Below, piece after piece: positions 13,946-25,900 of a DNA stretch of 64,000 nt. The stretch is from Lycocorax pyrrhopterus obiensis (lineage: Eukaryota; Chordata; Aves; Passeriformes; Paradisaeidae). The notes below the pieces were generated by a model, which saw only the letters and a list, made by a program, of their open reading frames with translations, did not search any database and was not told where the DNA came from. The position numbers and the translations under genes are program-made. Within the stretch, counting starts at the first letter, position 1, and each line of letters opens with the position of its first letter. The DNA is taken from contig JACSVZ010000001.1 in assembly GCA_014706295.1 (NCBI GenBank), forward strand, positions 83,574,237-83,638,236. The letters run 5' to 3'.

Positions 13946-15478
13946 TCCTGAGTGAGGTCTGGTGGAAACAAGGAGACAGAAAGTCTGTTTTTATGGTGAA
14001 GCCTGGGAAATGGGAATTTCTAAAGCGGATGTCTCCACAGTACCTACACGCTTGAGTTCAGCCCATGCAGTTAAGGTTCTTAGTGCTGGCAACAACAGCA
14101 GTGGCCACAGGCACTTAGAAAAAATCAGAGTATTTCTGGGTACCTGTTTGCACACAGTTATTTAATTGGTACAACGGACCTAACACATCTCAGGTTATTC
14201 TCTCAATTTTTTATCATTCTTCCTGTTAATTACTTCCCACTGGAAGCAGATGGCAGGTGTTGAGTAGTTCACCCACAAAGGTAAGAGTGTGGCAATCCCT
14301 ATCCTGCTCAGCTGTTGCCAGAGACACCTCTGGGCATGGGGAGGGGTCCTGCTGAGCTCGGCTGCCCTCCTTCCACCTGCAGAGATCACTCAGCCTAGCT
14401 CTTTACTTTACTCTGAAAAGATATTTCAGAGTTTTTCACACATCTGATGCGTTCCCAGCATGAAGGGTTGCTTTTCTGCCACCCACACTCCCTGGAAAAG
14501 TCTTTCCTGCCCTTTCATTGCCCACAATGATCCCTCAGAAGGGCTGGCTGGAGAGAAGTGCTCCCACATGACTGGTGACATTTAAGCCATGTGGCAGATC
14601 CCTTTGCGCACGAATCCTGCTCCCACCCAACACAATAGCAGACTTGGTGGGTGCGGGACGAAGCCCAGTGTGACATTTTCTTCCACCCCACGCCTCTTTG
14701 CTGAGTGAAGCTTTTGTGAGACGGCAGAGGCCAGAAAACCCCTGTGGCTCCACCTGTTTCTGTGGGCTCCAGTCCTACGGTCAGCTGACCCTTCACTGCA
14801 GTGGTGCTCTTCTCAAGTCCTCCTTGCCCCATCAACAATGAAACCAGACCCTATACGCTCCATTCAGAGTGAAAAACCTGCAATTAATTCGGGAAAAACA
14901 TGACTTTTGGACAGGAGGATTTTGGTGAATGCTGTTGATAAGACATAATATCATCTTCCAAGCAGGGATGTCATCCTCATTCCCATGGGGACCAGAACAC
15001 AGCAGGAAAAATTACCTGAACCAGGGTATGATCGGAAATTCATTAGAAAAATAGGTTTGGTTTCTATAACTTCTATTCATAGAAAAGACTTTCTTGAAAC
15101 ATCCTGATTTCAAATGAGTTTTTACCAGAAAGGGTTCTTTGACCCAGGTGCAAATTTTTGGCCAAGACCAAAGCAAGTGTGACCTGCCTGTCCCAGAAAA
15201 GTCAGAAGAGCCAAGCTGTTGGGTAGGCTCCCTCTGTGCAGCAGGAAAGCACAAACATGCCAGTTGAATAGGCTTCCTTAAGTGCACCTGATCCCCTCGT
15301 TTTTAAGGATCTCCATTCTTTTCCATCATGGTAAATTTTATGGGTAGGAACAGAAAAAGGAAAGAAAATTTGAGAAAATAGCTAAAAGAAGCCATTTTCT
15401 AGCTAGATTTCTTTCTAGATTTAAACACATGTAAACTACCCCATTTAAACCTACCCCTTTCTGTATAATGACAAAAAT
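13946..15478. other. Non-coding spacer between CR1 relics
   Basis: No recognisable exon, RNA gene or repeat. It may include further unrecognisable remains of the old CR1 at its left edge. Confidence 0.5.
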
Positions 15479-15867
15479 AGAATCACAGAATGGTTTGAGT
15501 TGGAAGGGACATTTAAGATCATCTAGTTCCAACCCTCCTGCCATGGGCAGGGACACCTTCCACTAAACCAAGTTGCTCAGAGCCCCATCCAACCTGGCCT
15601 TGAACACTGCCAGGGATGGGGCATCCACAACTTCTCTGGGCAACCTGTTCAGTGGCTCACCACCCTCACAGTAAGGATTCTTTCCCTAATACCTTATATA
15701 AACCCATTCTCTTTCACTTTGCAGCCATTCCCCTTTGTCCTGTCTTGTAGTGTCTCTCCATCCTTCTTGAAGGCTCCCTTCAGATACTGGAAGGCCACAA
15801 TAAGGTCACCTGAAAGCCTTCTCTCTTCCAGGCTGAACAATCCCAATTCACTTTGCCCTTCCTCAAC
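15479..15867 (-). mobile_element. CR1 LINE, 5'-truncated 3' end
   Basis: The sequence opens with the reverse complement of the CR1 3' end (AGAATCACAGAATGG) and continues with the characteristic ATGGGCAGGGACACCTTCCA and CATCCACAACTTCTCTGGGC segments into the end of ORF2. It loses similarity after about 15867. The element runs on the minus strand, is 5'-truncated as most CR1 copies are, and cannot encode a full protein. Confidence 0.9.
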
Positions 15868-15995
15868 TTCAGCTCAGGACTTTATGTTAGGCAAGCCTTT
15901 ACCAAACTTCTGCAGATGTGAACATTTTTCTGCTCTTCTGACCTGTCCATAGCAGTAAATACATCTGGCTACAAAAGTAAAGAGATGCAAAAAAA

Positions 15996-16645
15996 ATCAC
16001 AGAATCATAGAATAAACTGAGTTGGAAGGGAGGCATCAGGATCATCGAGTCCAGCTCCTGGCCCTGCACAGCACCATCCCCAAGAGTCACACCCTGTGCC
16101 TGAGAGCATTGTCCAAACATGTCTTGAACTCAGGTCTGGGGCTGTGACCACTTCCCTGGGGATCCTGTTCCAGTGCCCAACCACCCTCTGGGTGAAGAAC
16201 CTTTTCCTGATATACAATCTAAACCTCCCCTGATGTAACTTCAGGCCATTCCCTCTGGTTCTGTCTCTGTCACCAGAGGGAAGAGATCAGTGCCTGCCCC
16301 TCCTCTTCCCCTCATGAGGAAGTTGCAGACAGTGATGAGGTCTCCCCTCAGTCTCCTCTTCTCCAGGCTGGACAGACTGAGAGACCCCAGCCACTCCTCA
16401 TATGGCTTCCCCTCAGGGCCCTTCACCATCTTTGTGGCCCTCTTTTGGACACTCTCTAACAGCTCAATGTCTTTTTTATATTGTGGCACCCAAAACTGCA
16501 CACAATATCCCAAGGTGAGGCCACCCCAGTGCAGAGCAGAGTGGGACAATCCCCTCCCTTGCCCGGCTGGCAATGCTGTGCCTGATGCCCCCCAGGATGC
16601 CAGGGCACTGCTGACTCACGTTCAACTTTATGTCAACCAGGACCT
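15996..16645 (-). mobile_element. CR1 LINE fragment with ORF2 C-terminus
   Basis: This is a second minus-strand CR1, beginning with the 3' octamer AATCACAGAATCATAGAAT. Its subfamily differs from the copy just before it: the tail carries a GCATCAGGATCATCGAGTCC-type segment. A minus-strand open stretch (16573-16241) encodes the ORF2 C-terminal region, with [18 protein letters not shown] and [10 protein letters not shown]. The 5' end is truncated at about 16645. It is closely similar to the plus-strand copy at 45.1 kb. Confidence 0.92.
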
Positions 16646-18759
16646 AAATCATCATTAAATTAACTTCTTCATGCATGCAACCTGTGGAAAATCACCAAAT
16701 CTATGATAACGTGGCATAAAATTGTTATAGGAAGTTGTTTAGGATAAGTTGAAAAAAAATTATTATACCTTATTACTGCTGTCATTCCAATACGAACTAA
16801 CAATCTTCATACTCCTATCACAAGTCAGTATTTCTTGTACATGCACTTTGTATTCGAGTTGGTCAGGCTTGCTAGAAAAATACTCATTCCTCACCAAATC
16901 AGCATAAATGGGGATTTCAAAACTGAAAACAAATGCAAACGAGCAAATGTCATTAAAAAATGTCTCAGATATTACATGTGCTGTTTAAATGGACTATTTT
17001 ATATCATGATTATTTGCTTGGTGAACTAATAGAAGTGCTTAACTACTTGTAGATCTCTGCTTATGCACAAATCTTTTAAATGAAATTTATTGTAAAAAAA
17101 AATAAACATTGTCCATAAAAAGTTTGCAGAGGAACATTCACCATCCCCCCTTGAGCCACAAGCACTTAATTACCGTTAGAGATCTTTAGATAAAAAAAAA
17201 ACCAGTATAAGCCTGCTTCACGGCTCAACCTATGCCCATTCAGTTAAAAATCAATCCACACCCAAAGCATCACTGATAATTTTATCCTGGGAATAATCAG
17301 TGTTGATAATAGTGTCTGGAGCATGTTAAGGTGTTTCTGTTCCCTCGTATAATCATTTACCTATAAAAGCCCACACTACCTTTGCCGGCAGGCACAAAGC
17401 ACGTGCACCCTAATAGTCACCATGTAAGACAGGAAAAAGCATCTTCTGGGAGGAGGAGATCAGGTTACTAATGCTTATGTCACTGCCACTCTTCTCCTGT
17501 GTATCTATTAGACAAGTCACAGCCTAAACTTCTCATCTGTGCTGCTTGCTGGCTTCAGAGCTGGAATTAACATGCTCATTTGAAGAGACTTAATTTACTT
17601 CAGTTCCTAAGTTTTTCTTCTCCGCCTGGTAGAACTAGGAATGGAAACTAACAGTATTATTTATAGAAACCCTACACACATGCACATCCACGAAACTGAT
17701 CCTCTAGGAAACCTCCCTCTGTGATACAAATCGTACTGCCCTTTCACTCTCTGCTGCTCTTCTCCGTCCATGCTTCCATTTTCCTCCAGAAAAGCAAAGA
17801 AGTTTTTACCCACCCAACATACTTTATGCACTCATTGAAAGCTTCTCTTCTCAAGGCCTGTGCATATTGAGTTGGCACACTACCAAAACCTGCTAACAAA
17901 TGGCAGATTAAGTGGAAACACGGAAAAGAATTTCAAGCATGTATTATACTTGCTTGGGGTTCAGCGTGCAACTTCAAGACGAGGGCTGCCCTCTAAACAG
18001 GCAGGCCTGGGAATTCAGCTGAAAAACAATTACAGATGCAAGGAAAATACTTTTTCTCTGAGAAGGAAACTTGATGATATTCTGCAGTCTTTGGTAGGCT
18101 AAGTTCAGTGTGTGCTGGGGAGCAGCTCGGCAGGGTCTGTGTTTTCTCGAGACCTCACTTTCCATCTCCAGCACTGTTCTCCAAGGGATTTATAGCAAAT
18201 TAAGTAAAATTTTTCATATGCCAGCCTCTTACAGATGCAGGAGCAGATTTTAATCCTGCTCAATCACAGTCAAAACAGCCCCTCTATACCCATCAACTGT
18301 CTTGCCTTCATATACAAGAATAATGAGGCACTTCATTCAGTTCTGCAGGTCACAGGCAGTCATCAGCTGGACAATGAAATTTCAAGTGCCATGCCTGTAG
18401 ATAATTTAGTTACTTGTGCTTTCTTGATCAGCCTTATTTTGGCTGCATGGCTATCTTTCTCACAGTTTGAAGTTCTGGTTTTAAAGGAGCTCTCTTTGCA
18501 GCATCAAAGCAAACACCCTTAGGATGCAATATCCAAACCCACCTAGCATGCTGACCTTGCTGCCAATGATTACACCGGCAAAATTACCACCAACTCCGGT
18601 GGGCGCAGGTGAAACAGCGCTGAACTTCAGCACCACAATTCTGCCCGTGTTATCTGAGATTTCCTTTTCTTTCCACAACTGGAATGTTTGCATAGGGTGC
18701 ACAGCGAGAAGAGACTCTCCCACTTCTGATTACACTGAACTTGCTGCATACATTCTTAG
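16646..18759. other. Non-coding region with a GATA-motif cluster
   Basis: No gene is recognised. At 17274-17309 there are three GATA-type cores within 36 bases, and at 17362-17369 a TATAAAAG box that could serve plus-strand initiation. Nothing downstream looks coding. Confidence 0.45.
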
Positions 18760-18810
18760 AAAAACAAAAAACCAAACCAAAACAAAAAAAAAAAAACCAA
18801 AAAACACCCC
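18760..18810 (+). repeat. A-rich low-complexity run
   Basis: Mixture of CAAAA units and an A13 run just before the CR1 at 18826. Confidence 0.85.
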
Positions 18811-18825
18811 ACCTTGCTCACGTTA

Positions 18826-19089
18826 CTCTAGAGGAAATGGTCTCAAGTTGTGCCAGCAGAGGTTTACACTAAGTATTAGGAAAACTTGCTCCACCAAAAC
18901 GGTTGTCAAGCACTGGAACAGGCTGCCCAGGGAAGCGGTGGAGTCACCATCCCTTGAGGTTTTTAAAAGACATAAAAATGTGGCACTTAGGGACATGGCT
19001 CAGTGGTGGACCTGGCAGTGTTAGGTTTACAGTTGGCCTTGATGATCTTACAGATCTTTTCCAGCCTAAATGGTTCTGTGATTCTATGA
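18826..19089 (+). mobile_element. CR1 LINE 3' end
   Basis: Plus-strand CR1 3' segment containing AACAGGCTGCCCAGGGAAGC, the GTGGCACTTAGGGACATGG box and a terminal TTCTGTGATTCTATGA. Translation gives the broken ORF2 tail ([19 protein letters not shown]). It is preceded by an A- and CA-rich run at 18760-18810, which marks the truncation junction. Confidence 0.92.
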
Positions 19090-21409
19090 AAAGTTCTCAG
19101 CCTACACTTTGACAAAGCAGTTGAGAACACAGGATCAGTGGATGGGAAATATGTTCAATAAATCAGGACTGATATTCTCAAGCCCACATGACATAGTGTG
19201 CACACTGAGAGGTCAGGAAAGTTGTACTGGCAGCAATTTCAAAATGAAAAAATGAAAAACTTTCCGCATCCAGTGTTTCTCTAAAAACTGTGGCTCTCAC
19301 TGTTGGCCTCAAAGGAACTTTTTTCAAACTGCATCAACTAAAAGAAAAAGAAGATGCACTGACCTCAGTTATGACCTTATACTGACTGGTTCACATTCCT
19401 CAATAGTTTATTTACCCTAAAGTTCATAAAAACAATGTGGCTTTTCAGACTAATAGGTTATTTTCAGCCCTAACTAATCAGAGACTGGTTTTGGAACTGC
19501 AAGAGTCATACAAAAGATAAGATTGATTATTAGCATCTAAATGTATAAAGTAATTAAGCCCACTGAAAAAACCAAAAACAATACACCAAAACAAAAACTC
19601 CCAACAGGTGGGAGCAGAAGCAAATTGAAGGAAAATAAACAGCACCAAGTATTTTAATAAATCTGTATCTGAATGTCTCTACAAATAAGTAGCTGAAATG
19701 AGATTTAAAGTGCAACTCAATACAGCACAAATACAAGAATGTCTGCATTGAAATTCCATAACTTTTCTTTATTCACTGTGATACATTCAAACAAAAGTGC
19801 TCCAGATAACAGCCATAGAGTAAAGGAAATTAAAATAAAAAGTCAGAAAAAGACCATCAGATACATATGGTGATTATTCATATTTCAAAGCATTAGTAAC
19901 TGCTTGTATCTGAGTGCACCAAAAACCCACATGAGAGTCCACATTTTTGTACACTGCTTCTATAAAAATAATAATCATAGGCAGCTCCAGCAAAAATGTT
20001 TGTCAGAACTAGAGCCAAAGCCACCACAAAGATAAAGCACCATGAGGCATATGTTTACAAATGCCGTAGTAATTAGTAGAGTGTAAAAAAGGCTTAGCTG
20101 AATTAACATTTTCCTTGCATTGGTATAGCATAGGGAAGCTCTGCTTGGATTCATTCCTTCCCAGCTTTGATATTTCTCACCAGGGACTTGCATTTGCCCC
20201 ACAACACCAAGCACCATGGGCAAGTCGGGAAGCTTCAGGAGACAGTGAGAGATGGATGGAAGAGAAACCGGAACCGGAGCCAGTGTCTATCCTCCTATGT
20301 AAAAAAATAATCTTGGCATGGCAGCATGTCCTTATCCTTGTTACTGAAATACAGTGGCACAATCCATCTGAGAAAGGCTGTTTGTACAGACCATGTTGAC
20401 TTCCCAATGCTGTTTGCTGAGCTACAGTATTTGGCTGCACTGTTTTTACCTAAAAAAGGCAGTTCTTGTTTTAAACTCTGGTTCTTCTATAGTAAAAATA
20501 TAAGTCACTGTTATCTGTAAGAGACAGCAGAGGATCACTTCACAGCAAACTCAGGCTGCATCCTATAAAGTGGTTCTATTCCAGCTGCAGAATTACTGAA
20601 CTGTGCATTTGCCAAGAATTATTTGTAACTCAACAGTTAGATGGGGAGGAGGATTCCTACCCCAAAAACACAAGGAACATTACTCAAGATGCCCAAATTA
20701 CAGTGTCAAAGGGATATGGCTGAGAGACACTTATAAGTCTAGGGTCTCTCTACGTGGTGTATTATTAGGTAGAACAGCAAGGATCTTCAACAAACAGGGG
20801 GAAAAATTGGTAGAACCCTTGCCCTGCTCTCTCCTTTACCTGCTCTGCAGGCAGCAATTCAGATAGACAGCAAGACCAAAGACACGCTTCCCCTCTGAAA
20901 ATCTGAGTTGCTGACGTGAGATTTTCCTTAAAAGACCTAAGTAGGTCATAAACAGAAAAGCCCCTTTCCCAACATGCTTTCTAGTATATTCATAGGAATC
21001 CTGCTCCCTCATAGGTCCCAGCTCCTATAAAGATTTAATCCCATGTGCAATCTGTGTTTCCCAAAGCAGGATGTAATGGCACTGATCATACAACCAACAT
21101 CATCTTCACAGTCAAATCCTTGCAACATCAAGGTCTGTTTGCTCAAAAAGCATTTTTCTTAACTATGTTACTAATAAAGTCTCAAATCACTCAGGCTGAA
21201 AGGAAGCTAGAAGTGTTATGTGGTTATTTACCCTTCACGCTATTTGTGTGGCATTCATCTCCCACGGCGCATGCCTTGCCCTTTTCACACTCCCTTTTCT
21301 CATGCAGGAACACAAAGCTGTAATGTTTGGGTTGCAAACACCATTAAATGCCCCTCTTCAGCCCCCAACAGCATAGAAATATTTTCTTTTAAAAGTTCAG
21401 ATCAAAGCA
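19090..21409. other. Intergenic DNA downstream of PRSS23
   Basis: No exon is recognised. Part of this stretch could be distal PRSS23 3' UTR if the AATAAA at 19773-19768 on the minus strand is used. Confidence 0.5.
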
Positions 21410-21793
21410 TTTCTACTAATCCTAGGATTTATTAAAACAAACATTGTAGGCATGAGATAGTCAACAGCGTCCCTTTTACAAGATTCTTTGGAGACGGTTC
21501 TGTTTTCATACTGTTTACTGATCCGCCCCTAATTAATCTTCAGTTGCTCAGCTGCAAATTCAGCAAGTCCACCTGCTCCTTCCCCACCCAGCAGACGTTC
21601 CTTTCTCCCCGTTTTCAGGCTGTAACGATAGCACCACACAGTCCCTGTCCTAAGGACAAGGTGGCTGGCTTGAAAAGCTACATATCACCTCCCAATGTTA
21701 CACGATCACATGCATTTGCAGCACAAGTCTAGCCTTTCCTCAGACGAGTAACTAAAACCAGTCATTAAGTGCTTTCAAGGAGTTTCATTGTCC
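21410..21793 (-). other. PRSS23: Probable PRSS23 3' UTR (minimum extent)
   Basis: Below the TAA stop at 21796-21794 the minus strand stays non-coding. The first AATAAA signal I see on that strand is at 21433-21428, giving a 3' UTR of at least about 370 bases. Another AATAAA on the minus strand at 19773-19768 would allow a UTR of about 2 kb. The signals are read directly; which one is used is unknown. Confidence 0.4.
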
Positions 21794-22912
21794 TTATCCT
21801 TCCCTGCAGTCAAGGTAGTTGCCTTTGATCCAGTAACAGATCTGTGCGTATTTGAGGGGTGTAATGCGAACGGCTACATTGAAATCCTGTGGGGTGCCAT
21901 TCATGTCCACCCACTGATGGCCTGAAAATATACCAATAATTTTACGCTCCCATTTGTGATTCTGCCTCTTCCACATCCTCACATACACCCCAGATCCACT
22001 GGCACCCGGCTGGGCATCGCACTGCTGGTACAACAGGTCGTACGTTTCATCTTTGACATCGCAGAAACGGTAAACCAGGTTTCCGGGACGGTCATTGTCG
22101 TAGCCAGAGAAGTGAATCCTCCCTCCAGGTAAGTGTCTTGCTGGTGGGCTCACACCTATCTTCATAAACTTTCTTTTATGGGGCTTCTTCAGCTCCAGCA
22201 GGGCATAGTCATAATCCATGCCAATGTCATTGGCATTGCCTTTGATCCATCCTTTGGGGACATGCGTCCGTTTCACCCGGATCCACTGGAATTTCATTTT
22301 CTCAGGCATTGCTGAGTTGGTGATATTGGACCCTTTGCTGCCATCTTTATGTTTGGGCTTTAGGAACCCCACCCGCAGTTTCTGGGCTCCTTTGACATAA
22401 CTCTTTCCATCATGGATACAATGAGCGGCAGTAAGAACATGCTTTTCAGCCACCAGTGTCCCCGTGCAACCTGTAGAGAGCTTCACCGATGTGGAGAATG
22501 GATAATTCAACAAGAAGTCTTTCCCAAAAATGCTAAACCTGCTGTCATAGCCATAGATCTGCCTCTTAGTTCGAGATCTGCCTCGAGACCCATCGCCACC
22601 ATTGCTCAGAATATATATGCCCACTTCAGTCTCAGTGAGGCTTCCGTTAGCGTACAAGGTTTCGTAGGACAGGTAGTTCTTCACTTCTTCGTAAGTTGGC
22701 AGCGGAGAACTTTTGTGGCATGCTGGGCCACACGGAGATACCACTTCCAGTCTGGCTTCAGCATCAAACTGTGGTTTGTCCAAGTTCAGGGTGGACTGCG
22801 GCAGGATAACGGGAACTCTGTAAGACGGCCAAGTTGGCTTCCAGTGAGGACTGGAAGGCATCACATCCTTAGCAGCACACAAAAGGAGGATTAAAGTGGA
22901 CAAGGCTGCCAT
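21794..22912 (-). CDS. PRSS23: Serine protease 23 (secreted trypsin-like protease)
   Basis: This is a complete 372-residue reading frame, close to the roughly 380 residues usual for vertebrate PRSS23. It encodes a secreted chymotrypsin-fold (S1) protease whose physiological substrates are poorly known. Seen: a hydrophobic signal peptide (about residues 1-14); a pro-region with CGPAC (61-65); a basic cleavage site RTKR (114-117) just before QIYGYDSRF; the His motif LTAAHC with H164; an Asp region, MDYDYALLEL, where D235 is the best aligned candidate (D229 and D233 are nearby); and the Ser motif GASGSG with S305. N-glycosylation sequons lie at N89, N196 and N338. The protein ends in YLDCREG. 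The start chosen is the ATG at 22912-22910, with A at -3 and G at +4. The open frame runs 12 codons further to a GTG, but those codons lie across a splice acceptor and are probably not translated. The coding sequence is in one exon, as known for PRSS23. No frameshift or missing triad residue is visible. Confidence 0.96.
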   Translation of the reverse strand: MAALSTLILLLCAAKDVMPSSPHWKPTWPSYRVPVILPQSTLNLDKPQFDAEARLEVVSPCGPACHKSSPLPTYEEVKNYLSYETLYANGSLTETEVGIYILSNGGDGSRGRSRTKRQIYGYDSRFSIFGKDFLLNYPFSTSVKLSTGCTGTLVAEKHVLTAAHCIHDGKSYVKGAQKLRVGFLKPKHKDGSKGSNITNSAMPEKMKFQWIRVKRTHVPKGWIKGNANDIGMDYDYALLELKKPHKRKFMKIGVSPPARHLPGGRIHFSGYDNDRPGNLVYRFCDVKDETYDLLYQQCDAQPGASGSGVYVRMWKRQNHKWERKIIGIFSGHQWVDMNGTPQDFNVAVRITPLKYAQICYWIKGNYLDCREG

Positions 22913-22925
22913 TCTGAATGCTGGT
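22913..22925 (-). other. PRSS23: 5' UTR remnant in PRSS23 coding exon, with splice acceptor
   Basis: Reading the minus strand, a pyrimidine-rich stretch ends in TTTCCACAG at 22934-22926 and is followed by 13 bases of leader before the ATG at 22912. This is a good 3' splice site and places the start of the coding exon at 22925. PRSS23 in other vertebrates has a non-coding first exon joined to a single coding exon, which agrees with this reading. The exact exon edge is inferred from the consensus, not from RNA evidence. Confidence 0.75.
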
Positions 22926-25900
22926 CTGTGGAAAGCAAAAGCAAGCACAGTTATTCACCCAAACTTGTTGCAAGATTATCCCACCTTGCTAAGTAATGGC
23001 TTGCTAACCGAGTATAAATATAATAAAGGTCAAGCGATTTGAATGGAGTTAACTTACATTAGGTAGCTCAGATTTCTCAGTGTCAAACTAATGTCCTAGC
23101 CTGCATCTTGAAATGAGTGTCCCAGGTTAACACTGAAATACAGGACATTTAACCCTTAGGTGTGCTGAGCCACCAACTCCCAGCTGACATCAGTGGGAAG
23201 TTAGAATACTTGCCTTCACACAGCTTAAAGAAAATTCAGATTCTGTTTAAATCCATTCATTCAGAAACCAGAGCTTCTGCAAAGAGTAAATGTGTCTGTC
23301 TTCAGCTAGATTAGAAGGCTCTCTGAAAGCTCCCCCCTACTCTCTGACTCCGCTGAGAGATGTCCTTAAATCTCTTCACAGCATTTGCTGTCTCAGCCAG
23401 ACACATCAGGCTGATGGTAGGGACAGGTGGGGGGACAAAGAAGGTGACCCGTCAGGGGCTGGGCTGCAGAATATGACCACAGGGGAGACTCACTTCCCCT
23501 TGCAGCTCACACCAGACAAAGGTTCTGCTCCATGTGGCATTGGCTGTCCCCGAGGCTTACATGAGAAAGGGTGGTATGATTACACATAGGCAGCTAATGA
23601 AGGAAGATTACAATTCTTGAGGGAATTTTCAGTTAACACACTGGCTTATTGCTTTATAAACTCAATTAATTAGAAATGCAAACCAACCCCCTCTGAGCAC
23701 AGGGAGGCAAATGCGACTGTAAATGTGTTTATGAACCGCAGGCAGAGTGCCTGAGACTGCAGAGAACAGCGTGCACTAGCACTGCATCAAAAAAATGTGT
23801 AACTTCAGTTTATTTGAAAATTAGCCATACAGCTGAATCGCTGCAGGAGGCACCGTGCCCTGGGCAAGAAGGCAAGCAGGAACTCCCTCACACAAAGATT
23901 ATTCAAACAAAAGTTCACAATTATGTTGAGCTTACACATATTTAAAACCCTGCTGAGGTTACACTGATCACAACTGCAGGATCATTCCTGAAATGCCTCA
24001 AATGAGTAAAGCAAAGCAAATCACACAGGAAATGATGGCAGCTATCTAAGAATAAAAAAGAAAAATCATTCTCTCCAATGCTTTTTGTAGGAATACTCCA
24101 CCCCTAAGTTGCACCAAAAAAGACTTTGAAAGCTACAGGCTGCTGAAGTCCAGTGGTGTTCAACTCATATATTGGGCCTAGATTCTTAGATTTTTGGTAC
24201 CATCCTCTCAGGAATGGAGGCTATCATTAAAGCACAAAATGTTTAAAATATCAATTGACTCATGCAGGGTATCAAAAAACTTTAAGTCCAAAAGACAGAC
24301 ATAGATGAACACAACTGATGCTACTGACACACACAGAGAAAGGACCCTTCCAGAAGTGACGACACATTCCGTTGGCAATTTTTTCATTAACAAACAGGAC
24401 ATCTTTAAAGGAATATCCTTTTTTTCTAGGTTAGACTCTATTGAATGTGATGCTTTATACCTAGCAGATGACTCATGCTGGCAAATACAAGCCATTTTAA
24501 ATATTAATCAGAATTGCATCATTTTGGATGTCCCAAAATCGGAAAATACTTGGTATTCAAGGAAAACCACCAGCTCCTCAGGCTCCTGCCACAGCAAATT
24601 TTAATATTGGATGTGGCTGCATTTTGCAAGCTACGAAATGCGAGAGTTTCTAGTTGGTGTAAGGATGGCACAGGTAACACCTTCTGAATTATCAAACACA
24701 TTGTTACATAACAGTGACTAGGAAGACAAAAAAAAAGAAGGTAACAGGGCCAAGTGATACCACTCCCTCCCCACAAAGACAATATACACTGGCATAAGTC
24801 AACTGCTAGCTGTCCTGCTTGTGTGAGCGAGGGCTGCATGCAGCAGTGCTTACTGGTTTCACAGTTAGAAGCTGAGGACAGACTAAATCATGGTTACGCT
24901 GTGCATCAGACCACTTCCATCCATCATTTAAGAGCACGTTTGCACTCATTTCCTTCATGCCAAAATTATTCCCACATATTACATTTGAAGCTTTCTTGAC
25001 ACATAGAATCTCTCTAAATTGCACCACTCATGCCACTTCTTGGAACTGAAACCCATTGATGCTAAGTGAGCCTCTGCTGGCCTTTGGCTGGTTTATTTAG
25101 CTGGAAAATTAGAAGCGTCTTGTCAGTTGTTATTTGCACAAGCAGCCAGATTCCCTCGTGCCTGTCAGCACGGCGACCGGCTGAAGGGATTGTGTGCCCA
25201 ACAGCTCCTCCGCTTCCTCCGAGATTATCGTCTGGCCTGAGAAGAGAGATTACCTCTCCCTGCAACCTACTCTCCCTTATCTCCCCACCATCACCACCGC
25301 AGCACCGCCCGCCCTCGGAAGGGCAGCTTTAGACAGCAGAGGGCAGCCGCCCTATGAAGAAAACAAGAGAGGAGATGGGACTCGAGCCGGTCCCAGAAAA
25401 AAGGCTTCAGAAGATGGTATTTGTGTCCGTGTTGTGCTGAGTAAAGTGGTACTTACTCCACTTTACGACTCTGAGCAAGCCTTCCGAACCCCCTCCCCTG
25501 CTGCTTCTGTGCTGTGATCACATTGCAGCTCTAGGGGATAAAAAAGCCTTTTCATCAGTTACAGAACTTTTCTATTACTTAAAATGTGATTTAAGCCTGA
25601 CAATAAAATACAGTTATGAGTTTATACCTGACTGTAGAAGCTAAACAGTGCTCACAAACCCAGGCATTTACTGAAGCCTTCATAGTTATATTCCATCTGG
25701 AGATATAACTGGTACTAAATCAGATCTGGGCAGCAACAAACAGAATAAATATGTCTTATTTATAACATGCTGCAAATTAGTGCATAGTACCTCTTTCTGT
25801 GTAGATCTTTCCTCTTAAAAATGAAGGAATTGAAAAAGCAGTCTACATTTAAACAAGGCTCAAGTAAGGCTCTCCTTTCCTCTTACTTTCTCTTTTCGTT

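Noticed and set aside
18524..19024. 166-codon plus-strand frame
   Set aside because: Its second half is CR1 ORF2 tail and its first half has no recognisable content; it is a chance fusion.
22412..22894. 160-codon plus-strand frame
   Set aside because: It is the antisense shadow of the PRSS23 coding sequence.
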